Shown: one piece after another, positions 36,898-44,876 of the stretch | Numbering within the stretch: the stretch's first letter is position 1 | Layout: each line of letters starts with the position of its first letter | Origin: Candidatus Marinarcus aquaticus | Lineage (GTDB): Bacteria; Campylobacterota; Campylobacteria; Campylobacterales; Arcobacteraceae | Length of the DNA stretch: 64,000 nt | NCBI RefSeq assembly: GCF_004116335.1 | Contig: NZ_PDKN01000004.1 | Span: 62,001 to 126,000, forward strand | Direction of reading: 5' to 3' | Notes under the pieces: generated by a model | What the model saw: only the letters and a program-made list of their open reading frames with translations | Database searches by the model: none | Told to the model about the DNA's origin: nothing | Made by a program: the position numbers and the translations under genes

Positions 36898-38037
36898 ATG
36901 TTTCGACTTTCAAACTTAATCAAAACGACACTCGAAGAGAGTCCCAGTCGAACACTCAATGGTTCTATTATCATCTGGAATATGACCAATCGATGCAATC
37001 TTCTTTGTCATCATTGCTACAGTAAAGCCGATGCCAATGAGAAGGAGACACTCCATTTTGAACAGATAAAACAGACCATTCCTAAACTGAAAAAAGCCGG
37101 AATCAACTTTGTCATCTTCAGTGGGGGAGAACCACTTTTAAGAAAAGATATTTTTGATATTGCCCAATTGATGAAAGAGAATGATATTATCACATATCTC
37201 TCAACCAACGGGTTGTATATTACACCTAAAAATGTTCAACACATCATCGATACTTTTAATTACATTGGTATATCCATTGATGGAATTAAAGAAGTACATG
37301 ACTTTTTCAGAGCGCAAATAGGCTCTTATGAGAAAGCCATACAAGCCATAAAACTGATACAAACCTATGGGGGAAATGCAGGGATACGTTTTACCTTAAC
37401 CAAAGAGACACAAAGCAGTTTTTATGCAATGTTTGACTTGGTTGAAAAACTCAATGTCAATAAGTTCTATATCTCACACTTGGTCTACTCAGGAAGAGGC
37501 GAAGAAAACCTCAATATAGATATTTCAAAAGAGCGCCGACGAGAGTATGTTGAGTTCATTATTCAAAAAGCATTTGAGTATTATAAACAAGGAAAAAACA
37601 TTGACCTTGTTACAGGTAACATGGAGATGGATGCCATCATGTTATTGAAATATTTTGAGCAACACTATCCTGAACATACAAAGACACTTTATAAAAAACT
37701 CACCCAATGGGGAGGCAACAGTGCGGGTAACCGATTGGGAAATATGGACTGGTTGGGCAATGTAAAACCCGACCCTTTTTTCCCTTTTACCGTGGGAAAC
37801 TATTTAGAAAATGATTTTGAAAATATATGGAGCAACACCCAACAACCTTTATTGAAACGATTAAGAGAATACCCTCGACAAATTGAAGGAAGATGCAATG
37901 ACTGCAACTATCTTGAAATCTGCAATGGAGGTTCAAGAAGTCGTGCGTTTGCCATTTCAGGAGATTTATGGAGGGAAGATCCCTCTTGTTATTTAAGTGA
38001 ATCAGAGATAAGGAGAAGAGATAATGAAACCATTTAA
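36898..38037 (+). CDS. nirJ: Heme d1 biosynthesis radical SAM protein NirJ
   Basis: A 379-residue radical SAM enzyme. The N-terminal cluster motif is CNLLCHHCYS, followed by FSGGEPLLR. The C-terminal SPASM-like cysteines are in RCNDCNYLEICNGG and the later PSCY. NirJ removes the propionate groups of the didecarboxysiroheme ring to install the d1 oxo groups. It overlaps nirF by 14 bp. AAGGA precedes the ATG. Confidence 0.93.
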   Translation: MFRLSNLIKTTLEESPSRTLNGSIIIWNMTNRCNLLCHHCYSKADANEKETLHFEQIKQTIPKLKKAGINFVIFSGGEPLLRKDIFDIAQLMKENDIITYLSTNGLYITPKNVQHIIDTFNYIGISIDGIKEVHDFFRAQIGSYEKAIQAIKLIQTYGGNAGIRFTLTKETQSSFYAMFDLVEKLNVNKFYISHLVYSGRGEENLNIDISKERRREYVEFIIQKAFEYYKQGKNIDLVTGNMEMDAIMLLKYFEQHYPEHTKTLYKKLTQWGGNSAGNRLGNMDWLGNVKPDPFFPFTVGNYLENDFENIWSNTQQPLLKRLREYPRQIEGRCNDCNYLEICNGGSRSRAFAISGDLWREDPSCYLSESEIRRRDNETI

Positions 38038-39124
38038 AAGAGTTCTGTTGCTTATAAGCATGTTATTGACCTGTTTACAAGCTGAAAAGCTTTTTGTCGT
38101 ACAAAGAGAGGACTCCTCCCTTGCTGTCATTAACAATAACAAAGTAACACATACGGTCTCTCATATGAGAAATATGAACCACGGTATCGTAAAGTTTTAT
38201 AACAAAGATGCATATGTCATTTCAAGAGATGGCTATGTGATTCGTTTTAATCCTCAAACATATGAGGTCATCAATGAGTATAAAACCAGTAAAAGTGCCA
38301 TTGGTTTTGTCATCAATGAACATTATGTAGCAGTTGCTAATTATGATGATCAAAGTGTGGATATCTTGACACGTGATTTACAACCCATAAAAAAAATAAA
38401 AACAGGTTCAAGAAATGTAGGGATTAAAATCTATAAAGATTTTTTAATCTTCTCACAAATGGACAAAGACACCATTTCAGTATATGAAGACCAAACTCAT
38501 GGTACCAAAACCCCTCTTTTTACTCTGTATAAAGAGTTTCATGATGTGGGAGAACTTCCTTTTGATGCGATGATTCAAGATGAAAAGTACATTGCTGGAT
38601 TTTTCAAATCTCAGTATTTTGGTGTGGTCGATTTAAAAACCATGCGTTACAAAAAAATTGATATTTTTTTAAATAAAGAGCGTCAACGCGTACTAAAAGT
38701 ACCCCACTTTGGATTTTGGAGTTTAAGTCATAAACAGATTTTTATCCCCGCAGTGGGAGATAATAAAGTCCTTGTCTATGACAACGAATTTAACTTTATG
38801 AACAATATAACAACCAAAGGGTTACCGGTTTTCACCAGTTTAAGTCCCACTAAAGAGTATTTGGCCGTCACGTTTTCAGGTAAGGATTTTCCAACCATAC
38901 AGATCATTGATACGAAAACTCTGAAAATTATTCATACATTTGAATTTGATGGGAAAGTGCTGCATGTGCGTTGGTCAAATACCAAAAATGAACTTTATGT
39001 CTCGGTCAATGACAGCAACAAAGTAGCTGTTATCAATACCAAAAAATGGAGTGTTGAGCACAATATAACACAGGTAAAAAAGCCCTCTGGCATCTTTATC
39101 TATGAGGAGAAAAACAATGAGTAA
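38024..39124 (+). CDS. nirF: Heme d1 biosynthesis protein NirF
   Basis: A 366-residue periplasmic propeller protein related to the NirS d1 domain but without a cytochrome c domain. A signal peptide (about 1-20) is followed by the conserved HMRNMNHGIVKF and AYVISRDGYVIRFN segments, the latter with the family His. NirF acts late in heme d1 synthesis after NirJ. No lipobox Cys is seen, unlike some NirF lipoproteins. GGAGAAGAG precedes the ATG. Confidence 0.9.
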   Translation: MKPFKRVLLLISMLLTCLQAEKLFVVQREDSSLAVINNNKVTHTVSHMRNMNHGIVKFYNKDAYVISRDGYVIRFNPQTYEVINEYKTSKSAIGFVINEHYVAVANYDDQSVDILTRDLQPIKKIKTGSRNVGIKIYKDFLIFSQMDKDTISVYEDQTHGTKTPLFTLYKEFHDVGELPFDAMIQDEKYIAGFFKSQYFGVVDLKTMRYKKIDIFLNKERQRVLKVPHFGFWSLSHKQIFIPAVGDNKVLVYDNEFNFMNNITTKGLPVFTSLSPTKEYLAVTFSGKDFPTIQIIDTKTLKIIHTFEFDGKVLHVRWSNTKNELYVSVNDSNKVAVINTKKWSVEHNITQVKKPSGIFIYEEKNNE

Positions 39125-39851
39125 AGTCTATTTAACTGGGGCGGGTCCAGGAGACATTGAATTGATGACGATGAAAGCTGCACGAGTCATTAAAGAAGCG
39201 GATATTATCATCTATGACCGTTTGGCCAATCCTGAAATTCTCAAAATGGCCAAAGAGGGTGTTGTTTTGACGTATGTAGGTAAACAAGATGGAAAACACT
39301 CTGTCCCTCAAGATCAAATCAATGAAATTATTTACCAATCGGCTTTAAAGTATGAAACCGTTGTGCGTTTAAAAGGGGGAGATCCTTTTGTATTTGGTCG
39401 AGGAGGTGAAGAGGCACTCTACTTAAAACAAAGAGATGTCACCTATGAAATAATCCCCGGTATCACCTCAAGTATCAGTGTGCCCGCTTATGCAGGTATC
39501 CCTGTAACTCATCGCGGTATCACTACCTCGTTTAGAGTCGTAACGGGGCATGAGACACCCAATAAAAAGATTTCCCAATTGGAGTGGCAAACGTTTTTAA
39601 ATGATGAGACCATCATCTTTTTGATGGGGTATCACAATATTGATCTTATTAGCACGAAACTCTTGGAACTTGGGAAACGCAAAGATTACCCCTGTGCCGT
39701 CATTTCACAAGGAACTACCTCTGAACAAAAAGTGGTCGTAGGTACGTTGGAAAATATTGCCCAAAAATCTAAAGGATTACCAACGCCTGCCCTGATTGTA
39801 ATTGGCGAAGTGGTCAACTTAAAAGAACAAATTGAGTGGTTTCAAATCTAA
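39117..39851 (+). CDS. nirE: Uroporphyrinogen-III C-methyltransferase (SUMT)
   Basis: A 244-residue SAM-dependent methylase converting uroporphyrinogen III to precorrin-2, the entry to siroheme and heme d1. YLTGAGPGD at the N-terminus and GGDPFVFGRGGEE are CobA/NirE signatures. The ATG at 39117 has GAGGAG eight bases upstream and overlaps nirF by 8 bp; a start 15 bases earlier is less likely. CysG-type dehydrogenase activity is encoded separately at 41148-41735. Called nirE for its place in the nir operon; cobA is equally valid. Confidence 0.92.
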   Translation: MSKVYLTGAGPGDIELMTMKAARVIKEADIIIYDRLANPEILKMAKEGVVLTYVGKQDGKHSVPQDQINEIIYQSALKYETVVRLKGGDPFVFGRGGEEALYLKQRDVTYEIIPGITSSISVPAYAGIPVTHRGITTSFRVVTGHETPNKKISQLEWQTFLNDETIIFLMGYHNIDLISTKLLELGKRKDYPCAVISQGTTSEQKVVVGTLENIAQKSKGLPTPALIVIGEVVNLKEQIEWFQI

Positions 39852-39858
39852 ACCACTC
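39834..39858. terminator. Convergent hairpin between nirE and Crp/Fnr regulator 2
   Basis: GAGTGGTTT (39834-39842) pairs perfectly with AAACCACTC (39850-39858) around a 7-base loop overlapping the nirE stop codon. It lies between convergent genes, so it may end transcription from both sides. Confidence 0.55.
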
Positions 39859-39863
39859 AAACA

Positions 39864-40496
39864 CTACATAAAAAACTGTTTCAGACGCTCTTTATTGACG
39901 GTCTGTTTTCCCATATCTACAATACCTTCGTCTTTAAAGGTACGCAATATTCTTGAAAGTGTCTCAGGAGAGATATTTAAAATCTCTGCGGTGGAGACAT
40001 TTTTAGTACTAAAAAACTCTTCGGTGCGATCATGAATATACTTTGCTAAGCGTTCTTGAGAATCTAAAACCACATGCAAAGAGACCAGATTTTCTAAATT
40101 CTTAATCTTTTTTATAAGGGATCCTTGTATCTTAAAAGCCAAACTGGGATTATCATAAATGACATCTTTGAGTGAAGCAAAATCGATTTTAATCACCTCA
40201 ACATCGGTGAAGGCTTGAGCTGTTGCAGGGTATGGCATATTTTCAAAATTGGCCACCTCTGCAATGAGTTCATTAGAGTGAAAATATTTTAAAATAATCT
40301 CTTTATCATTAGAAGTCACTTTATATAACTTAATAATACCGCTTTGTAGCAGAAATAACTCTTTGGAATCATCACCCTCATAAAAAACAATGCTCTCCTT
40401 TGGATAAGAGACTTTACGTGTAAACTTCTCAATTTCACTGAGTGTTTCATCACATAAATCTTCAAACAAAAAGAACTCTTTAAGATAACCCGTCAT
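39864..40496 (-). CDS. Crp/Fnr-family transcriptional regulator 2
   Basis: A 210-residue Crp/Fnr protein with a beta-roll sensor domain (FLLQSGIIKLYKV) and HTH with recognition helix SPETLSRILRTFK (E--SR type). There is no Fe-S Cys cluster, as in DNR/NnrR-type NO-responsive regulators. It is closely similar along its length to regulator 3 (44233-44865), sharing NELIAE, YPATA, AFTDVEVIKIDF and SLIKKIKNLE. It has its own FNR-type dyad promoter, suggesting auto- or cross-regulation. Confidence 0.88.
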   Translation of the reverse strand: MTGYLKEFFLFEDLCDETLSEIEKFTRKVSYPKESIVFYEGDDSKELFLLQSGIIKLYKVTSNDKEIILKYFHSNELIAEVANFENMPYPATAQAFTDVEVIKIDFASLKDVIYDNPSLAFKIQGSLIKKIKNLENLVSLHVVLDSQERLAKYIHDRTEEFFSTKNVSTAEILNISPETLSRILRTFKDEGIVDMGKQTVNKERLKQFFM

Positions 40497-40534
40497 AGTG
40501 CACCTCGTTTAAGATTTTTTTAATCTGGAGATTC

Positions 40535-40576
40535 ATTGTACAATTTTGTAAGGTTGCTTTTCTTAACCTTAATCAA
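40535..40576 (-). promoter_or_regulatory. FNR-type dyad and -10 of the Crp/Fnr regulator 2 promoter
   Basis: On the minus strand TTGATTAAGGTTAA (40576-40563) is followed after 22 bp by TACAAT (40540-40535). The second half-site GTTAA deviates from ATCAA at two bases. The 290-bp gap 40497-40786 otherwise holds only a weak 61-codon frame. Confidence 0.68.
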
Positions 40577-40786
40577 GATTTTTTACTCTGCGATTATGAA
40601 AAGAAGCAATGGCATTGCGTGTATAAACTAACATAAAGATATTGATGGTCTGAATAGGAAAAGATAAAGAAGCAGAACAATTGATGCCCTGCTTTAAAAG
40701 TTTTTTCTGATGCAAAAATCGTTTTTCAATACACAACCCAGCGAGAAAAAACAAAGTAATAAAGAATTACTCTGTATTAATCAAAT

Positions 40787-41167
40787 CTAAATTTCAAAAA
40801 AACGTTTAACCCACTCTTTTTCTGATGCTGAAAGCGATATGGTTTTAAGCACTTTTTTCTCTTTATTGAGAATATAGAGTTGATTTTGTTTGATCTGCAA
40901 ATACTCTTTCCCCCACTGTTTATCCAAGCTGTCCATAAACTTCAAAGCTTCAGAAGCTGGCGGTTTCTCTTTTTCACCTGTGAGTTTATCAATAACAGTA
41001 AAACCACCCAATCTGCGCTCTACTTGATAAGGCAGATAGGGTTTAATCAGTGCATACACACGTTCATTTTTTGCTTCAGGAAGTGCCTCTTTAAAAGAGA
41101 CATACCCAATAATAAAAAAGATGGCCAAAAAGCCTAAAAATAGTAAATTAGTCTGTTTTTTCTTCAT
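40787..41167 (-). CDS. Membrane-anchored hypothetical protein downstream of precorrin-2 dehydrogenase
   Basis: A 126-residue protein with one N-terminal TM segment (about 8-26) and a soluble, probably periplasmic domain (GGFTVIDKLTGEK, DKQWGKEYLQIKQNQLYIL). No known family is recognised. It overlaps the precorrin-2 dehydrogenase gene by 20 bp, so both are expressed from the FNR-type promoter at 41762-41803. A link to nitrite respiration or heme d1 supply is inferred only from this. Confidence 0.75.
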   Translation of the reverse strand: MKKKQTNLLFLGFLAIFFIIGYVSFKEALPEAKNERVYALIKPYLPYQVERRLGGFTVIDKLTGEKEKPPASEALKFMDSLDKQWGKEYLQIKQNQLYILNKEKKVLKTISLSASEKEWVKRFFEI

Positions 41168-41735
41168 GTTTCTTTCCCCAAGTTTGAATATATTCTTGTG
41201 CTTTTTTATCTAAAAATTGCATTCTCTCTTTACCTTTTGGCATCGTTTTTCGATAATGCTTCATCTGCTCTAAAAACGTTCCAATAGAGTCAGGAATTAA
41301 TTGGCTAAGAAAAATTCTCAACTGTTTTGCCATAGCAGGAGAAGCCCCACTTGTAGATACAGCAATGGTTAAATCATCTCTTTTAATATAAGAAGGAAAG
41401 ATAAAATCACAATATTTCTGCAAATCAACACAGTTGCATAAAATATTTTTCCCACGGGTTTGTTTAAATATCTCTTCTTGTAAATCAAAATCATCGACTG
41501 CTGCAATAACAATATCAAACCCTTCAATATCTCGTTCTTCATATTTTTTTTCTTCATAAGAGAGTTGATGTGTTTGTATAATACTTTGTGTTTCTTCATT
41601 GAATCGTGTGGCAATCACTTTAATCTCAGACGTAAAATCAAGTAATTTTTCTAACTTCTCCAAAGCGATATTTCCGCCTCCAATGAGAAGAATCTTTTTA
41701 TCATCAAATCGAATAAATGCAGGGAAATATGCCAT
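41148..41735 (-). CDS. Precorrin-2 dehydrogenase / siroheme synthase N-terminal domain protein
   Basis: A roughly 195-residue CysG-N/Met8p-like protein. The NAD-binding motif ILLIGGGNIALEKLEKLL is near the start and the catalytic region STSGASPAMAKQLR follows. It oxidises precorrin-2 to sirohydrochlorin and probably also inserts iron, completing siroheme for NirDL. The longest frame would begin with TTG at 41762, but that codon lies within the promoter -10. The ATG at 41735, with AAAGGA upstream, is preferred. Confidence 0.88.
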   Translation of the reverse strand: MAYFPAFIRFDDKKILLIGGGNIALEKLEKLLDFTSEIKVIATRFNEETQSIIQTHQLSYEEKKYEERDIEGFDIVIAAVDDFDLQEEIFKQTRGKNILCNCVDLQKYCDFIFPSYIKRDDLTIAVSTSGASPAMAKQLRIFLSQLIPDSIGTFLEQMKHYRKTMPKGKERMQFLDKKAQEYIQTWGKKHEEKTD

Positions 41736-41761
41736 ACCCATCCTTTTTTTAAATAAAGACA

Positions 41762-41803
41762 ATTCTAACCAAATGCGTATAAAGAGTTCTTAATTCAAAT
41801 CAA
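41762..41803 (-). promoter_or_regulatory. FNR-type dyad and -10 of the precorrin-2 dehydrogenase promoter
   Basis: On the minus strand TTGATTTGAATTAA (41803-41790) is followed after 22 bp by TAGAAT (41767-41762). The dyad has one mismatch to TTGAT-N4-ATCAA. Confidence 0.75.
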
Positions 41804-41832
41804 TAAACCCCACAGTTTAAAGCTCAAGCTTA

Positions 41833-42663
41833 TTATATATTAAATGTCTCTTTGACTTTTTGCTCAAACGCTTTATCATCCAGCTGCTTTTTTAAAGGCA
41901 CAAAAATTTCTGATTCTGCACCTACTTGAACAGCAATATCACTCTGTTCATCTTCAATAATCTTTAATACTGCTTGAGCAATAGCCACGGGCGATGGACC
42001 TTCATTGATGGCATTTGCAACAATCGTAGCAAAGTGTGAAACCAGCTCTTGATAAGCTGAGTCTAAAGAAGTGGTTTGATCATTGACCTTCAATCCTTTA
42101 TTCACAAAATTTGTTTTAAAAAGCCCTGCTAAAACAGAGTGTACACGAATATTATATGATGCCACCTCAAATCGTAAAGAGTCTGTAATCCCTTCTACAG
42201 CATGCTTACTCGCATTATAGTGACTTAAAAGAGGTAATCCCATTTTCCCTAAAAAAGAGGAGATATTAATAATCACACCTTTTTTAGCTTTTCGCATATG
42301 TGGCAACACTGCACGGGTCATCTTGATCAAACCAAATACATTCACATCAAACTGCTGGTACATCTCTTCATCTGTACCATCTTCTAAGGTTGACAAAAGA
42401 CCGAATCCTGCATTATTGACTAAAACATCAATTCTCTTTTCATTTTGCATAATGGTATTCACAGCTGCTTCAATACTTTGAGTTTGAGTCACATCCACAT
42501 GAATGATATTAATTGTAACCTTGTGCTTCTCAATAATTTCTTCTAAATCTTGACTCACTTTTCGTGCACCCGCATAGACAATATACCCTTTTTGTGCTAA
42601 TAACAGTGCCGTTTGCAACCCCATACCCGAAGTTGCGCCTGTAATTAAAACAACTTTTTTCAT
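41833..42663 (-). CDS. Short-chain dehydrogenase/reductase
   Basis: A 276-residue classical SDR: TGATSGMGLQTALLLA cofactor motif, VNNAGFGLLST, and the catalytic Ser-Tyr-Lys with YNASK. The substrate is unknown. The ATG at 42663 has AGGAG six bases before it and begins the usual KKVVLITGATSG; an ATG 66 bases upstream lies inside the promoter dyad. Expression from an FNR-type promoter, shared divergently with nirDL, is unusual for such an enzyme. Confidence 0.88.
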   Translation of the reverse strand: MKKVVLITGATSGMGLQTALLLAQKGYIVYAGARKVSQDLEEIIEKHKVTINIIHVDVTQTQSIEAAVNTIMQNEKRIDVLVNNAGFGLLSTLEDGTDEEMYQQFDVNVFGLIKMTRAVLPHMRKAKKGVIINISSFLGKMGLPLLSHYNASKHAVEGITDSLRFEVASYNIRVHSVLAGLFKTNFVNKGLKVNDQTTSLDSAYQELVSHFATIVANAINEGPSPVAIAQAVLKIIEDEQSDIAVQVGAESEIFVPLKKQLDDKAFEQKVKETFNI

Positions 42664-42687
42664 ATTGACTCCTTTATCATTTAGACA

Positions 42688-42729
42688 ATCATAGTATGAA
42701 GTCAACTTCAAATCATTAATATATATCAA
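42688..42729 (-). promoter_or_regulatory. FNR-type dyad and -10 of the SDR promoter
   Basis: On the minus strand TTGATATATATTAA (42729-42716) is followed after 22 bp by TATGAT (42693-42688). It stands back to back with the nirDL promoter 20 bp away. Confidence 0.72.
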
Positions 42730-42749
42730 GGTACTTTTGACTTTAAAAA

Positions 42750-42791
42750 TTGTTTTAAATCAAGGATTAATATTTTTCTTCAAGTTATAAT
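42750..42791 (+). promoter_or_regulatory. FNR-type dyad and -10 of the nirDL promoter
   Basis: TTGTTTTAAATCAA (42750-42763), one mismatch from TTGAT-N4-ATCAA, is followed after 22 bp by a perfect TATAAT (42786-42791). The ATG of nirDL is at 42819 with GAGGAAGGA before it. Confidence 0.82.
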
Positions 42792-42818
42792 TTTGGAATC
42801 CCATTATGAGGAAGGATA

Positions 42819-43838
42819 ATGACAAGCATAAGCAGTAATCACTTGAAAAATGAAATTCTTTTTAGAATTCAAAAGAATTTTCCACTCGTAGCACAACCAT
42901 TTGATGCCATTGCCAAAGAGTTACATACTACAGAAGCTTTTGTTCTAAGCACTCTCCAAAAAGCTAAAAACGATAAGATTATACGACAAACTTCCGCCAT
43001 TTTTGACACAACAAGACTCGGTTATACTTCATCACTGGTTGCTTTTGAAATTGATCCAATGCAAATCGATCAAGCCATAGAGATATTGAACTCTCACCCA
43101 GGTATTTCTCATAATTATGAAAGAAATCACCAATTCAATATCTGGTTTACCATTGCCGTTGCTCCAGACTCATTATTGGGATTAAACAAAACCATTGAAC
43201 TTTTAGCTCAATTGACACATACAAAAAACCATATTATATTGCCCACACTAAAACTCTATAAAATAGCGGTTAAACTCAATACCACTCACCGTAAAGAGAC
43301 CAAAGAGAAGATTAAAGCAAAAAAATTTAAAGCGTTGACACTCACAGAAGAGCATTTTCGTCTCATTAAACTTTTGCAACACAATATTGAATTTGTATCA
43401 GAACCTTTTGCACATATTACTCAATATTTAAACATCAGTTATCTCCAACTCTTTGAGATGATTGAAGAACTTCAAGAAGCAGGGGTCATGCGACGATATG
43501 CTTCCATTTTAAACCATCGAAAAGCAGGTTTTAATGCCAACGCTATGGTGGTTTGGGACATCAATGAAGAGCAAGCCGAAGAGATTGGTAAAGAGGTTGC
43601 CAGTTTTAGCTCCGTAAGTCATTGCTACTTACGTCCTAAATATGACAATTGGCAATACAATCTCTTTTCTATGATTCATGGGAAAAGCCACGAAGAGACG
43701 CAAAGTGTCATCGACCAAATAAAAAAGCGCATTACCCATAATGGTTATATGCCCTTATACTCTTCACGAGAGTTTAAAAAAGTGCGCATTTGCTACTTCA
43801 GCGACGATTTTATGCAGTGGGAACTCAACCATATCTAA
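42819..43838 (+). CDS. nirDL: Fused NirDL-type siroheme decarboxylase (Lrp/AsnC-like)
   Basis: A 339-residue protein made of two AsnC/Lrp-like halves. Each has an HTH-like N-terminus and an AsnC-type domain; the key segments are SHNYERNHQFNIWFT in the first half and SHCYLRPKYDNWQYNLFSMIHG in the second. This is the hallmark of NirD/L/G/H and AhbA/B siroheme decarboxylases, which act as enzymes rather than regulators. It turns siroheme into 12,18-didecarboxysiroheme for NirJ. Here one fused chain seems to supply both subunits, as in organisms with NirDL. Confidence 0.9.
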   Translation: MTSISSNHLKNEILFRIQKNFPLVAQPFDAIAKELHTTEAFVLSTLQKAKNDKIIRQTSAIFDTTRLGYTSSLVAFEIDPMQIDQAIEILNSHPGISHNYERNHQFNIWFTIAVAPDSLLGLNKTIELLAQLTHTKNHIILPTLKLYKIAVKLNTTHRKETKEKIKAKKFKALTLTEEHFRLIKLLQHNIEFVSEPFAHITQYLNISYLQLFEMIEELQEAGVMRRYASILNHRKAGFNANAMVVWDINEEQAEEIGKEVASFSSVSHCYLRPKYDNWQYNLFSMIHGKSHEETQSVIDQIKKRITHNGYMPLYSSREFKKVRICYFSDDFMQWELNHI

Positions 43839-43849
43839 AGGAACATATC

Positions 43850-44236
43850 ATGAAACTATTTTTTGAACTCGAAGCCGCTTATATTGTAATCGGTATTTTT
43901 ATTTTAGCTGTAACGGCTTTTGTCACGACTCGTCCATTTGTAGGCCGAAATGCTTTTAAGATTGGTTTTCCAGGAGTTTTTCTTATTTTAACATTTTTTA
44001 TCATTGCACACTATGTTGTCACCACCAATCGAATGAATGACGTAGAAACACGCTTTATAGACCATAAACCGGTCATTTGTGAAAATCGCGTGCAACGTAA
44101 AGTCAATCCTTCTGTGATTATCAGTCAAGCACAAGGGTGGAGTTTAAACGAGCACATCTTTACCAACCCTCAATACAACAGAGGGTTTCATACTGCTCGC
44201 TGTTTAGAGCTGTTTAATGAGGAGTATCCCGATTAA
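43850..44236 (+). CDS. Hypothetical two-TM membrane protein downstream of nirDL
   Basis: A 128-residue protein with TM segments at about 10-30 and 38-58, then a soluble C-terminal domain with two Cys (Cys77 and Cys118) that could pair if periplasmic. AAGGAA precedes the ATG at 43850, 12 bp after nirDL, so it is in the same FNR-type transcript. No family is recognised. It is a candidate denitrification accessory protein. It overlaps the convergent regulator 3 gene by 4 bp. Confidence 0.75.
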   Translation: MKLFFELEAAYIVIGIFILAVTAFVTTRPFVGRNAFKIGFPGVFLILTFFIIAHYVVTTNRMNDVETRFIDHKPVICENRVQRKVNPSVIISQAQGWSLNEHIFTNPQYNRGFHTARCLELFNEEYPD

Positions 44237-44865
44237 AGAAAATAGCCGGACAAACCTTCGGTATCAATTCTCTTCTTTTGTGGATCTATGAGTCCTTCAT
44301 CTTTGAACACTTTCAATGTTCGAGAGAGGGTCTCAGGTGTGATGTTCAGCATCTGTGCAATATGAATATTTTTTGTTTTAAAAAACTGGTTTTTATGATC
44401 ACAGATATATTTAGCCACTTTCTCCTTGGTATCCAGTACCATGTTTGTAGCAATGATTCCTTCCAGATTTTTAATCTTTTTTATCAATGAAATTTGCATA
44501 TTAAAACACAACTCTGCATTTGAAAGCATCACCTCTTTTAATTTCTTGAAATCAATTTTAATCACTTCTACATCTGTAAAAGCTTCTGCTGTTGCAGGGT
44601 ATGGTATACCTTGAAAACTGGCTGCTTCTGCAATAAGTTCATTGTCTTGAAAATATTTTAAAACTAACTCTTTCCCATTGGAAGCCGTTTTATAAAGTTT
44701 GACTATTCCTTTATTTAAAATATATAAAGAGTTGCTCTCATCTCCTTCATAAAAAAGGATGTACTCTTTATTATATTTTGTTTTTATACTGAATTGTGCA
44801 ATTTCTTTGACCACACTCTCATCTAAATCTGCAAACAGAAAAATCGATTTTAAATCTTCAAACAT
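44233..44865 (-). CDS. Crp/Fnr-family transcriptional regulator 3
   Basis: A 210-residue Crp/Fnr protein, a close paralogue of regulator 2, with recognition helix TPETLSRTLKVFK (E--SR) and no FNR-type Cys cluster. The two differ mainly in the sensor-domain loops and C-terminus. It lies 11 bp after the TrpD2-like gene and so is probably cotranscribed with it, divergent from napA. No 22-bp-spaced dyad was found for this unit. Confidence 0.88.
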   Translation of the reverse strand: MFEDLKSIFLFADLDESVVKEIAQFSIKTKYNKEYILFYEGDESNSLYILNKGIVKLYKTASNGKELVLKYFQDNELIAEAASFQGIPYPATAEAFTDVEVIKIDFKKLKEVMLSNAELCFNMQISLIKKIKNLEGIIATNMVLDTKEKVAKYICDHKNQFFKTKNIHIAQMLNITPETLSRTLKVFKDEGLIDPQKKRIDTEGLSGYFL

Positions 44866-44876
44866 CTCTCTCCTTT

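Noticed and set aside
40569-40754. 61-codon frame on the minus strand between regulator 2 and the 126-residue protein gene
   Set aside because: It starts with TTG, has no ribosome site and its stop lies inside the regulator 2 dyad. The composition is not clearly coding and no family is recognised. It might be a remnant.
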